DNA of 44,982 bases from an uncultured Bacteroidales bacterium (GTDB lineage: Bacteria; Bacteroidota; Bacteroidia; Bacteroidales; Bacteroidaceae): NCBI GenBank assembly GCA_902779315.1, contig CACZBC010000024.1, positions 1 to 44,982 of the forward strand, in the 5' to 3' direction. The notes below the pieces were generated by a model, which did not search any database, was not told where the DNA came from, and worked only from the letters and a program-made list of their open reading frames with translations. Position numbers and translations under genes: made by a program. Shown one piece after another: positions 9,322-16,924 of this stretch. The first letter of the stretch is position 1. Every line of letters begins with the position of its first letter.

Positions 9322-9329
9322 CAAAGATA
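9322..9329 (-). promoter_or_regulatory. -7 promoter box for tex and the downstream run
   Basis: TATCTTTG on the minus strand, 16 nt before the tex ATG. It matches the Bacteroidota -7 consensus TAnnTTTG. No clear TTTG -33 element is visible at the usual 19-21 nt spacing. No other such box was noticed between tex and the sulfotransferase gene. Confidence 0.7.
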
Positions 9330-9432
9330 CGAATTTTAATTGAAAATTAAAAACTGAAAGTTGGAAAAAGTTCAATAAATATTGCAAGAAGTACTCTTGG
9401 AACATTGGAAAATCCTTTACAAAACGCAGTAT

Positions 9433-9682
9433 GGGGTTTACTCAAAATGTTGTAAAGATTTTTCCGAAACATGATGTGTCGACCTTCGAAAGCCTGAAAA
9501 TTCCAACATGGGCAAGGTCGTTGGCAAACATATAAGGTGATGTTTGCCAACTTCACACGCCTAAATTGCCGATTTAACGTGCTTTGTAAGGCTCCGAAAC
9601 ACGCCAAAATCGCTACTTTTTCGTGCCAAATCCAGAATCTTTACAAGTCAACATTTTGACTTACAAACACATAGCCAACCCC
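9433..9682. other. Structured non-coding element with nested inverted repeats
   Basis: The roughly 700-bp gap between tex and the DUF3127 gene contains this block besides the tRNA. Three collinear outer arms pair across it: GGGGTT (9433-9438) with AACCCC (9677-9682), CAAAATG (9443-9449) with CATTTTG (9652-9658), and TTGTAAAGATT (9450-9460) with AATCTTTACAA (9636-9646). Inside are CGACCTT/AAGGTCG (9480-9486 and 9514-9520), a 12-bp perfect hairpin GTTGGCAAACAT/ATGTTTGCCAAC (9520-9531 and 9540-9551), and AAGTCAA/TTGACTT (9645-9651 and 9656-9662). It could be a structured RNA or a small non-autonomous mobile element. No coding sequence is convincing. Confidence 0.5.
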
Positions 9683-9851
9683 AGAAAATCCCATTCTTTT
9701 CAGCCTCGGCACTATTTGGCCTAAAATAACGCAAGGAAAATGGGTCAAAATAGCGAATTTTCTTGACAAACTCAGAATTTTCAATTAATCTTTGTCGCTC
9801 GTTGGAAAACAAATAGAGCCGCAGGAAAACTGCAGCTCTATCATTTCGAAG

Positions 9852-9925
9852 TGACTCCGCTGGGATTCTAACCCAGGACCTTCAGAACCGGAATCTGACG
9901 CTCTATACAGCTAAGCTACGGAGCC
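9852..9925 (-). tRNA. tRNA-Arg (anticodon CCG)
   Basis: The 74-nt sequence folds into a full cloverleaf. The acceptor stem is GGCTCCG/CGGAGTC, the D stem GCTT/GAGC and the anticodon stem TCAGA/TCTGA. The anticodon loop TTCCGGT carries CCG, which reads the Arg codon CGG. The T stem is CTGGG/CCCAG. The discriminator is A, and CCA is not encoded. Position 19 is T and position 56 is A instead of the near-universal G19 and C56, so the tertiary pair is preserved in changed form. No promoter box is visible directly upstream, so it may be cotranscribed with the DUF3127 gene 96 nt upstream. Confidence 0.93.
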
Positions 9926-10021
9926 AGAAAGTGGAAAATGTGAAATTCAGAAATTCAGAGAATAAGAAAAGGGCATTTGAATCCAACTCTCTTATTTTCT
10001 TATTTTCTCAATATCTTATTT

Positions 10022-10414
10022 TCAGAAAGGCAGATCGTCTGTTGCGCTTGGTGCCTCGAAGGGAATCGTGGCAGGTTGTTCAACCTGAGGAGCTGGAGCT
10101 TCTGAAACTGCCTGAGGCTCTGGAGCGGCAGAGGGAGCAGCCTGACCTCTATCGATACGGAAAGCGCGTACATCGTTGAACCAACGGCCGTTATATTCGT
10201 GAGCGTCAATGTCAAAGTGAACTGTCAGCGTTTCACCAATTTGAATGTTGAAGGCTTGCAAGCGGTCAACGCCAAATACGTCGAACACCAGCTTTCTAGG
10301 AAACTCTCCTGGAACCTCCAAAACATACGACTTTGCCTTCCATTCGTTACCTGTTCTGTTGCTCACTCCACCGCGTTCGTTGAACTCGGCAATAATCTTT
10401 CCTGTTAATTCCAT
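10022..10414 (-). CDS. DUF3127 protein, putative OB-fold single-stranded DNA-binding protein
   Basis: This 130-residue protein has an N-terminal domain of about 90 residues of the DUF3127 type (MELTGKIIAEF, then YVLEVPGEFPRKLVFDVFG and LTVHFDIDAHEYNGRWFNDVRAF). An Ala/Pro/Glu-rich linker follows. The protein ends in DDLPF, resembling the acidic C-terminal tip (DDDIPF) with which SSB recruits repair and replication proteins. The family is common in Bacteroidota and, to my knowledge, poorly characterised. SSB-like function is inferred from the domain-linker-tip layout. It has its own promoter at 10444-10451 and diverges from dnaN, the replication clamp gene. Confidence 0.8.
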   Translation of the reverse strand: MELTGKIIAEFNERGGVSNRTGNEWKAKSYVLEVPGEFPRKLVFDVFGVDRLQAFNIQIGETLTVHFDIDAHEYNGRWFNDVRAFRIDRGQAAPSAAPEPQAVSEAPAPQVEQPATIPFEAPSATDDLPF

Positions 10415-10443
10415 ATTGTGTGTTTGTTTTAAGAATTTGGCTG

Positions 10444-10451
10444 CAAAGATA
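10444..10451 (-). promoter_or_regulatory. -7 promoter box for the DUF3127 gene
   Basis: TATCTTTG on the minus strand, 29 nt before the ATG. Its upstream region, where a -33 element would lie, is occupied by AAAGTTT heptamer repeats. Confidence 0.7.
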
Positions 10452-10457
10452 TAAAAT

Positions 10458-10494
10458 AAAGTTTAAAGTTTAAAGTTTAGAGTTTAAAGTTTTT
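10458..10494. repeat. AAAGTTT heptamer repeats
   Basis: About five consecutive copies of AAAGTTT, one changed to AGAGTTT, fill the gap between the divergent DUF3127 and dnaN promoters. Copy number in such tandem words can change by slippage, and the array covers the -33 area of the DUF3127 promoter. Confidence 0.8.
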
Positions 10495-10523
10495 CTTTTT
10501 GCGTGTTTTTTTCTACTCTTTTC

Positions 10524-10554
10524 TTTGTGATAGCACGAAAAAAAACTATCTTTG
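10524..10554 (+). promoter_or_regulatory. dnaN promoter (-33 and -7 boxes)
   Basis: TTTG at 10524-10527, a 19-nt spacer, then TATCTTTG at 10547-10554. Both boxes and the spacing match the Bacteroidota sigma-factor consensus. The dnaN ATG follows at 10589. Confidence 0.75.
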
Positions 10555-10588
10555 TCGTGCGAAAGTATACACATAACTAATAAATAAT

Positions 10589-11713
10589 ATGAACTTCAAA
10601 GTATCAAGCACGGCTTTTTACGGCCGTCTGACTGCTGCCAGCAAGGTGATGGCAAGCAAGAACTCTATGCCCATTCTGGATTGTTTCCTGCTCGATGTTG
10701 CTGGTGGCACAATCACCATCACTGCTTCCGATAGCGAAAAGTATTTTATCACAACCGTCCCCACCATTGAACAAAGTGGCGACGCTCGCTTCTGCATTCC
10801 CGCAAAGACCCTTATCGAATCGATGAAGGAACTGGCCGAGCAACCCCTCAACATTGGTTACAATCCCGATACTCAGGAGGTGAAAGTCGTTCACAACTCA
10901 GGTTCTTTCGTTGTGATGGCTATGGACGCAGCTCCCTATCCAATGGCAAAGACGGTCGGAGAAGACGCAACCCGCTTCGAGATGCCTGCCAGCGTTCTCC
11001 TCAACGGCATCAATCGTTGCCTCTTCGCAACTGCAAACGACGAGATCCGTCTCGTCATGAACGGCATATATGTCGACATCAGACCTGACAGCATCGTGTT
11101 CGCCGGAACTGATGGTCGCAAGCTTGTCCGCAACACGAACAAGTCTGTCAAGAGTGGTTTGACAGCAGGCTTTATCCTTCAGAAAAAGGTTTCTGCCATC
11201 CTGAAGGCAGTCCTGACGAAGGAGGACGAGAACATCACAATCGCCTTCGACAACGAGAAGGCTACCATTTCATCAGCCGACATGGTGATGCACTTCCGTC
11301 TCATCGAAGGCCGTTACCCCAACTACAATGCCGTCATCCCTGAGAACAATCCCTTCTCAGCTCGCGTTGACCGTCAGGCTCTGATTAGTGCATTGAAGCG
11401 TGTCAGCGTCTTCTGCAATCAAAGCAGCGGCCTCGTTAAGCTCGAACTCGGCAACAACAACATCAAGTTGACTGGTCAGGATAACGAATACGCAACAAGA
11501 GCCGAGGAATTCATCCTTTGCGAATATACAAGCAACCCCATAAGCATTGGCTTCAGCTGCACTTTCCTGCTCGAGATAGCAGGTATCTTGGATAGCGAAA
11601 TGCTCAAGATCGAGCTGGCAGATCCAAGCCGTCCTGGCGTGATTCGTCCTGCCGACGATAACCCGGAAGACGAGGTTCTGATGCTGCTTATGCCTATGCG
11701 CGTAGAAGATTAA
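10589..11713 (+). CDS. dnaN: DNA polymerase III beta subunit (sliding clamp)
   Basis: DnaN forms the ring clamp that tethers replicative and repair polymerases to DNA. The 374-residue product has the normal clamp length and typical segments in each of the three domains: KVMASKNSMPILDCFLL near the N terminus, GTDGRKLVRN in the middle, and a C-terminal DEVLMLLMPMR, the usual end that closes the fold. It is the first gene of a plus-strand run with the exonuclease gene 3 nt downstream. A canonical promoter lies 34 nt upstream. Confidence 0.97.
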   Translation: MNFKVSSTAFYGRLTAASKVMASKNSMPILDCFLLDVAGGTITITASDSEKYFITTVPTIEQSGDARFCIPAKTLIESMKELAEQPLNIGYNPDTQEVKVVHNSGSFVVMAMDAAPYPMAKTVGEDATRFEMPASVLLNGINRCLFATANDEIRLVMNGIYVDIRPDSIVFAGTDGRKLVRNTNKSVKSGLTAGFILQKKVSAILKAVLTKEDENITIAFDNEKATISSADMVMHFRLIEGRYPNYNAVIPENNPFSARVDRQALISALKRVSVFCNQSSGLVKLELGNNNIKLTGQDNEYATRAEEFILCEYTSNPISIGFSCTFLLEIAGILDSEMLKIELADPSRPGVIRPADDNPEDEVLMLLMPMRVED

Positions 11714-11716
11714 ACA

Positions 11717-12484
11717 ATGAAACTCAATCTCGAGAGGCCAATCATCTTCTTCGACCTCGAGACGACAGGCTTGACGATAGGCAAGGACCACATCGTAGAG
11801 CTGTGTTACATTCGCCTCGAACCTAACGGAAACGAACGGGCAGAGACGCTCCGTTTCAATCCCGGCATACATATTCCGAAGGAGAGCAGCGACATTCATG
11901 GCATCACAGACAAAGATGTCAAAGACTGTCCTGCCTTCAGGGATAAGGCTGCAGAACTGGCGAAAGTCTTCGAAGGCTGCGACCTTGCAGGCTATAACAG
12001 CAATAAGTTCGATGTACCGATGCTGGCAGAGGAATTTGCCATTTGCGGCATAGACATCCACATCAACGAGAAGAAGTTGATTGATGTCCAGAACATCTTC
12101 CACAAGATGGAACAGCGAACTCTTGTCGCAGCCTACAAGTTCTACTGCGGGAAGAACCTCGAGAACGCTCACAGCGCACTGGCCGATACTCGAGCAACAT
12201 TGGAAGTGCTCGAAGCACAACTCGACCGTTATCCTGAATTGAAGAACGACGTCGCTTATCTTGCCGACTTCACGCAAATACAAAAGGGTGTTGACCTTGC
12301 TTGTCGCTTTGTCTATGACGAGAAAGGTGTCGAGATAATCAACTTCGGCAAATACAAAGGCCAAGCAGTAAAAGATGTCCTCAAGAAAGATCCTAACTAC
12401 AAGGTTTGGATGTTGCAGGGTGACTTCACGATGAATACAAAACAAACATTGGAACGACTTGCGCTCAAATATGCTGGAAAATAA
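11717..12484 (+). CDS. DEDDh 3'-5' exonuclease (DnaQ-like) with ExoX-type C terminus
   Basis: This 255-residue protein is a 3'-5' exonuclease of the DnaQ/RNase T superfamily. Exo I is FDLETTGL with Asp13 and Glu15, Exo II is NSNKFDVP with Asp99, and Exo III has His152 and Asp157 in HSALADTRAT. The C-terminal 45 residues (FGKYKGQAVKDVLKKDPNY) resemble the domain following the nuclease in exodeoxyribonuclease X proteins. It may act as proofreading epsilon subunit or as a repair nuclease. Placement 3 nt after the clamp gene supports a replication-linked role but does not settle which. Its last 14 nt overlap coaBC. Confidence 0.88.
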   Translation: MKLNLERPIIFFDLETTGLTIGKDHIVELCYIRLEPNGNERAETLRFNPGIHIPKESSDIHGITDKDVKDCPAFRDKAAELAKVFEGCDLAGYNSNKFDVPMLAEEFAICGIDIHINEKKLIDVQNIFHKMEQRTLVAAYKFYCGKNLENAHSALADTRATLEVLEAQLDRYPELKNDVAYLADFTQIQKGVDLACRFVYDEKGVEIINFGKYKGQAVKDVLKKDPNYKVWMLQGDFTMNTKQTLERLALKYAGK

Positions 12485-13667
12485 AAAGATAGTACTTGGC
12501 ATAACAGGAAGCATTGCCGCCTATAAGGCTTGCGTTCTTGCTCGTCTTCTCATCAAGAAAGGAGCCGAAGTTCAAGTCGTTATGACTCCTTCGGCAAAGG
12601 AATTCATCACGCCTCTCACGCTTGCCACCTTAACGCAGAAGCCTGTCGTGAGTGAGTTCTTCGATAGAAGAGATGGAAGTTGGCATTCTCATGTCAGTCT
12701 CGGATTGTGGGCAGATGCTATGCTCGTTGCCCCAGCTTCGGCAAGCACTATCGGCAAAATGGCAAACGGCATTGCCGACAACATGCTTGTTACCACTTAC
12801 CTGAGCATGAAAGCACCTGTGTTTGTGGCTCCAGCAATGGATCTCGACATGTATGCTCATCCAACCACACAAGCAAACTTGAAGAAGCTTGCCAGTTATG
12901 GTAACCATATAATCGAACCAGGTACAGGTTTCCTGGCTTCCAAGTTGGAAGGTAAAGGTCGCATGGAAGAGCCTGAGAAGATTGTCGAGGCACTTGAGCA
13001 ATTCTTTGCTTCACAACAGAGACTTGCTGGCAAGAAAGTGCTCATCACAGCCGGACCGACTTACGAGAAGATTGACCCGGTTCGCTTCATTGGCAATTAT
13101 AGCAGCGGAAAGATGGGCTTTGCTCTCGCAGAAACTTGTGCTGAGCAAGGTGCGGATGTGACACTCGTCAGCGGTCCTGTTATGTTGCAGACAAATCATC
13201 CGAACATTCATCGCATAGATGTCGAGAGTGCAAACGAGATGTATGAAGCTGCGACCAAGCATTTTCCAAAGGCCGACATTACGATTCTTTGTGCAGCAGT
13301 TGCAGACTTCACGCCCAAGACTACTGCCGACAAGAAGATAAAACGGAAGGGTGACGACTTGACAATCATGCTTCAACCCACGCAAGACATTGCCGCAGCT
13401 CTTGGTGCCACGAAGAAAAAGAAGCAGGTACTAGTGGGTTTTGCCCTCGAGACAGACAATGAACTGAATAATGCAAAAGACAAGATGAAGCGTAAGAACT
13501 TCGACTTCATCGTCTTGAACAGCCTTCAGGATAAAGGAGCAGGCTTCCGCGTCGATACGAATAAAGTCACTATCATAGACAAGCATAATGGCATAACTGC
13601 TTACGACACCAAGTCGAAAAAAGAAGTTGCAAAAGACATCATTGAGGCAATATATAATAGACAATAG
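12471..13667 (+). CDS. coaBC: Bifunctional phosphopantothenoylcysteine decarboxylase/phosphopantothenate-cysteine ligase
   Basis: CoaBC carries out two consecutive steps of coenzyme A synthesis: ligation of cysteine to 4'-phosphopantothenate (CoaB), then FMN-dependent decarboxylation (CoaC). The N-terminal CoaC half contains GITGSIAAYKA, the catalytic histidine in WHSHVSLGLW (His74) and the PAMDLDMY segment. The CoaB half starts near residue 185 with VLITAGPTYEKIDPVRF and SSGKMG, followed by AAAVADF. Length is 398 residues from ATG 12471. An ATG 12 nt upstream is possible, but the chosen one gives the normal N terminus LENKKIVLG. It overlaps the exonuclease gene by 14 nt. Confidence 0.95.
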   Translation: MLENKKIVLGITGSIAAYKACVLARLLIKKGAEVQVVMTPSAKEFITPLTLATLTQKPVVSEFFDRRDGSWHSHVSLGLWADAMLVAPASASTIGKMANGIADNMLVTTYLSMKAPVFVAPAMDLDMYAHPTTQANLKKLASYGNHIIEPGTGFLASKLEGKGRMEEPEKIVEALEQFFASQQRLAGKKVLITAGPTYEKIDPVRFIGNYSSGKMGFALAETCAEQGADVTLVSGPVMLQTNHPNIHRIDVESANEMYEAATKHFPKADITILCAAVADFTPKTTADKKIKRKGDDLTIMLQPTQDIAAALGATKKKKQVLVGFALETDNELNNAKDKMKRKNFDFIVLNSLQDKGAGFRVDTNKVTIIDKHNGITAYDTKSKKEVAKDIIEAIYNRQ

Positions 13668-13684
13668 ACGTTATATTATTGGAT

Positions 13685-14605
13685 ATGAGAACACGAACAG
13701 TCAAGTTTTTTGTTTTATATACATTATTTATTATGTATTCCTGTGGTTATGTTCAAGCACAGGAACTTGATGCTCGTGTAAACATCAATCATACGCAAAT
13801 TGAGACAACTAGAACTGAAGTCTTCGAGGCTTTGAAAACGAAGCTCACAGAGTTCCTCAATAACCATAAATGGACGGAGATCCCATTCCGCGAGAACGAG
13901 AAGATTCAATGTAACTTCAACATAACAGTAAACAAGTACAACCAGGAAGAGAACTCTTTCGAGTGCACATTGCTGATGAATTGCAGTCGTCCTGTATATG
14001 GAAGCTCATACAACACAGTGGCTTATGCAGTGAACGACAAGGACTTCACATTTGAATTCAATGAGTTTGACCAGCTTGAGTATCAGGAAAATCAAATTGA
14101 CAACAATCTTGTCGCACTCCTTGCTTACTATGCTTACATGATAATCGGAATGGATCTTGACACGATGGCTCTAAAAGGAGGTACTGATTGTTTCCATGTT
14201 GCAGCAGATATCGCAACGGCAGGCGAAAGCATGGGGTTTCCCGGATGGAAGGCTTTTAGCGATAGTGGCAACCGTTATGGCTTGTTGAACGACTATATGG
14301 ATGGTGCCTTAGAGTGTATGCGTGAGTTCAATTACATTTATCATCGCAAAGGACTCGACCGTATGGCAGAAGTTCCAGACAGTGCAAGAGCCGTCATTGC
14401 CGATGCTTTGGAACTGCTTCATGAAGCCAATACTGCAAAGAACATGACAAAGGTTGCCCAACTCTTTACTGAGTACAAGCGTGATGAACTTGTCAACATC
14501 TTTGCGAAGAAAGGCACGAATGAAGAAAAAGAGAAGGCCTACGAGATTCTTTTCGCTATTGATGCTTCGCAGAACAACACTTGGGAGAAGATTAAAAGCA
14601 ATTAA
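13685..14605 (+). CDS. porD: PorD-like (DUF4835) secreted protein, type IX secretion-associated
   Basis: This 306-residue protein starts with a signal peptide (MRTRTVKFFVLYTLFIMYSC, cleavage near VQAQ), so it is exported. The mature start QELDARVNINHTQI and the later WTEIPF, CNFNI and PVYGSSYNT segments fit the DUF4835 family, named PorD in type IX secretion annotations. The exact role in that system is not well defined. A TTG codon 6 nt upstream could also serve as start; ATG 13685 is preferred. It lies 17 nt after coaBC and overlaps the end of uvrB by 4 nt tail to tail. Confidence 0.78.
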   Translation: MRTRTVKFFVLYTLFIMYSCGYVQAQELDARVNINHTQIETTRTEVFEALKTKLTEFLNNHKWTEIPFRENEKIQCNFNITVNKYNQEENSFECTLLMNCSRPVYGSSYNTVAYAVNDKDFTFEFNEFDQLEYQENQIDNNLVALLAYYAYMIIGMDLDTMALKGGTDCFHVAADIATAGESMGFPGWKAFSDSGNRYGLLNDYMDGALECMREFNYIYHRKGLDRMAEVPDSARAVIADALELLHEANTAKNMTKVAQLFTEYKRDELVNIFAKKGTNEEKEKAYEILFAIDASQNNTWEKIKSN

Positions 14606-16608
14606 AGTTCTGCTTGCAGCCTTAACATTTCGTCGCGAAGGATTGCAGCATCCACAAACTCCATCTTTTTTGCGGCTTCTTGCATCCTCTTTTTGAGGCT
14701 TGCTATGCGTTGTTTCTTTTGTTCTACGGTTAAGGTCTCTGCTTCTGCAACTGCAAGTACTTCGTAATGTGGGGGTTCCACATAAGCTCTTTGCTCTGCT
14801 CCTTGACTGTGCTGAATCAGGTCGCCCATCGTTTGAGCCTTCTTTATCTGTTGAGGTGTAATGTTGTGTTCAGCATTATAACGCAGTTGCTTTTCCCTTC
14901 GACGGTTCGTCTCGTTGATTGTTGCAGCCATGCTTGGAGTAATAGTATCAGCATACATGATGGCTTTGCCATTCACGTTTCTGGCTGCTCTGCCAATTGT
15001 CTGGGTCAGGCTTCGTTGGTTGCGAAGGAAACCTTCTTTGTCGGCATCGAGAATTGCGACAAGTGAAACTTCTGGCAAATCGAGGCCTTCTCGAAGAAGA
15101 TTGACGCCTACAAGAACATCATAAACACCAGAACGAAGCTCACCTAAGATGCGAACTCGTTCCAAAGTGTCAACATCGCTATGAATGTAAGCTGTTTGAA
15201 TGCCCGTTCCCAGAAGATATTCCGTCAGTTCTTCTGCCATTCTCTTCGTAAGCGTGACGACCAGAACTCGTTCTTTCCGCTCGATGCATTGCTGGATTCC
15301 CTCCATCAAATCGTCCACTTGATTTAGGGTGGGGCGCACTTCAATTGGTGGGTCGAGTAGTCCTGTGGGACGTATAACTTGCTCTACAACAACGCCTTCA
15401 CTCTCCGCAATCTCATAGTCGGCAGGCGTTGCGCTTACATAAATGACTTGATTTGTCATTTCCTGGAATTCCTCGAACTTGAGTGGACGGTTGTCTTTTG
15501 CTGCAGGCAAACGGAATCCATAATCGACAAGAGTTGTCTTGCGGGCTTGGTCGCCTCCATACATTGCATGTATCTGGGGCACAGACACATGGCTTTCGTC
15601 AATGACCATCAAGTAATCTTTCGGGAAGAAGTCGAGCAGACAATAAGGACGAGTACCAGGTTTGCGGCCATCGAAATAACGGCTGTAATTCTCGATTCCT
15701 GCACAATGTCCTAGCTCGCGAATCATCTCGATATCATAGGTGACGCGTTCGTACAGACGTTTTGCCTCGAGTTCTTTTCCCTGACTCTCAAAGAAAGAGA
15801 CTTGTGTACGCAGGTCTTCCTGAATCTGAACGATGGCACGTTCCTGAGCATCCTTGGAGGTCATGAAGAGGTTGGCAGGATATACCTTATAGCAATCGTA
15901 GAGTTGAATGCGTATAAGGAGTTCAGAATCAAGCTCTTCTATGCTGTCAATTTCATCATCCCAAAAGGTTATGCGAAGCAGGAAATCGCTATATGCGAGG
16001 GCGATATCTACAGTATCTCCTTTGACGCGATATTCTCCTCGACTTGGCGAGATGTCGTTACGGACATAAAGCAATTCGTTAAGTCGGCGAAGCAGGTCAT
16101 TCCTGTCGAGTTTCTGACCGACGTGAAGTTCCAAGAGACTCTCGTAGAAAGTGGAAGGATTGCCCATTCCGTAGATGCACGAGACACTGCTCACCACAAT
16201 GACATCCGAGCGACCCGAGAGTAGGGCACTGGTTGCGGAGAGTCGCAACTTGTCGATCTCATCGTTGATAGCCAAGTCTTTCTCGATATATGTGTCCGTA
16301 GAAGGCATATAGGCTTCAGGCTGATAGTAGTCGTAGTAGCTGACGTAATACTCGACTGCATTATGGGGGAAGAACTGCTTCATCTCGCCATAAAGCTGAG
16401 CGGCCAAAGTCTTGTTGTGCGACAGAATGAGGGTAGGGCGGCCAATATTCTTGATGACATTGGCGATGGTAAAGGTCTTTCCGCTACCGGTTACACCAAG
16501 CAGAGTCTGAGCTCGCACACCTTGCTTGATGCCGTCCGTCAGTTGCTGAATCGCTTCAGGCTGGTCGCCTGTCGGAACATATTCTGAGATTAGCTCGAAA
16601 GAATTCAT
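14602..16608 (-). CDS. uvrB: UvrABC system protein B
   Basis: UvrB is the damage-verification helicase of nucleotide excision repair. It works with UvrA to load on lesions and recruits UvrC. The 668-residue protein has Walker A GVTGSGKT at 38-45, the beta-hairpin region rich in tyrosine (YYVSYYDYYQPEAYMP), the VIDESH box, helicase motifs such as QTIGRAARN, and the C-terminal UVR motif (LKKRMQEAAKKMEFVDAAILRD). An upstream in-frame start would add 33 residues, but the promoter box TACCTTTG at 16613-16620 lies within that extension. ATG 16608 is therefore chosen, which leaves almost no 5' leader. Confidence 0.97.
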   Translation of the reverse strand: MNSFELISEYVPTGDQPEAIQQLTDGIKQGVRAQTLLGVTGSGKTFTIANVIKNIGRPTLILSHNKTLAAQLYGEMKQFFPHNAVEYYVSYYDYYQPEAYMPSTDTYIEKDLAINDEIDKLRLSATSALLSGRSDVIVVSSVSCIYGMGNPSTFYESLLELHVGQKLDRNDLLRRLNELLYVRNDISPSRGEYRVKGDTVDIALAYSDFLLRITFWDDEIDSIEELDSELLIRIQLYDCYKVYPANLFMTSKDAQERAIVQIQEDLRTQVSFFESQGKELEAKRLYERVTYDIEMIRELGHCAGIENYSRYFDGRKPGTRPYCLLDFFPKDYLMVIDESHVSVPQIHAMYGGDQARKTTLVDYGFRLPAAKDNRPLKFEEFQEMTNQVIYVSATPADYEIAESEGVVVEQVIRPTGLLDPPIEVRPTLNQVDDLMEGIQQCIERKERVLVVTLTKRMAEELTEYLLGTGIQTAYIHSDVDTLERVRILGELRSGVYDVLVGVNLLREGLDLPEVSLVAILDADKEGFLRNQRSLTQTIGRAARNVNGKAIMYADTITPSMAATINETNRRREKQLRYNAEHNITPQQIKKAQTMGDLIQHSQGAEQRAYVEPPHYEVLAVAEAETLTVEQKKQRIASLKKRMQEAAKKMEFVDAAILRDEMLRLQAEL

Positions 16609-16612
16609 GATG

Positions 16613-16620
16613 CAAAGGTA
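16613..16620 (-). promoter_or_regulatory. -7 promoter box directly before uvrB
   Basis: TACCTTTG on the minus strand ends 4 nt before the uvrB ATG. With transcription expected to begin about 3-5 nt after the box, the mRNA would be leaderless or nearly so. Confidence 0.65.
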
Positions 16621-16656
16621 CAAAAAAGCATGCGAATAACCAAACAATATGGACAA

Positions 16657-16810
16657 AATCGCATCACTCTGAGGGACGATTAAAAAGATGGGCAGTGAAG
16701 ATGGCAAACAACTAGTGTGACGTTTGTGATTTACTAACGTGACGTTTGCGATTTACTAGTGTTACGTTTGCAATTATCTAGTGTTACGTTTGCAATTATC
16801 TAGTGTGATG
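16657..16810 (-). repeat. 22-bp-period repeat array, locus 1
   Basis: Read on the minus strand, units of exactly 22 bp follow one another without spacers. Two neighbouring units read CGTAACACTAGATAATTGCA plus AA and CGTAACACTAGTAAATCGCA plus AA. Units on either side begin CGTCAC or CATCACACTAG, and the two nearest uvrB are degenerate. Unit boundaries are 16657, 16679, 16701, 16723, 16745, 16767 and 16789. The array fills most of the gap between uvrB and the divergent unknown gene. The same unit occurs at 24331, 29658 and 38039. Confidence 0.8.
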
Positions 16811-16892
16811 TTGTGAAACGCTTTCAGAAGCAAATTCAAACGCTCGAGTATAAATTTGTCTGTTTGTAATCAGTAATTATTATTTTTTTTTG

Positions 16893-16900
16893 TATCTTTG
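16893..16900 (+). promoter_or_regulatory. -7 promoter box for the unknown acidic-tailed protein gene
   Basis: TATCTTTG, 24 nt before the ATG at 16925 and preceded by a run of T residues. No TTTG is seen at the standard spacing. Confidence 0.65.
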
Positions 16901-16924
16901 CAGCAAAATTAAAGATATCCGACT

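Noticed and set aside
9347-9607. Minus-strand 86-codon open frame in the tex-tRNA gap
   Set aside because: It overlaps the nested inverted repeats, has no promoter box and its peptide shows no family features; structure explains the sequence better than coding.
11357-12514. Minus-strand 385-codon open frame
   Set aside because: It lies antisense to the 3' part of dnaN and the exonuclease gene, both with intact motifs.
16657-16810. CRISPR array
   Set aside because: The 22-bp units are contiguous with no unique spacers, diverge gradually, and no cas genes are present.
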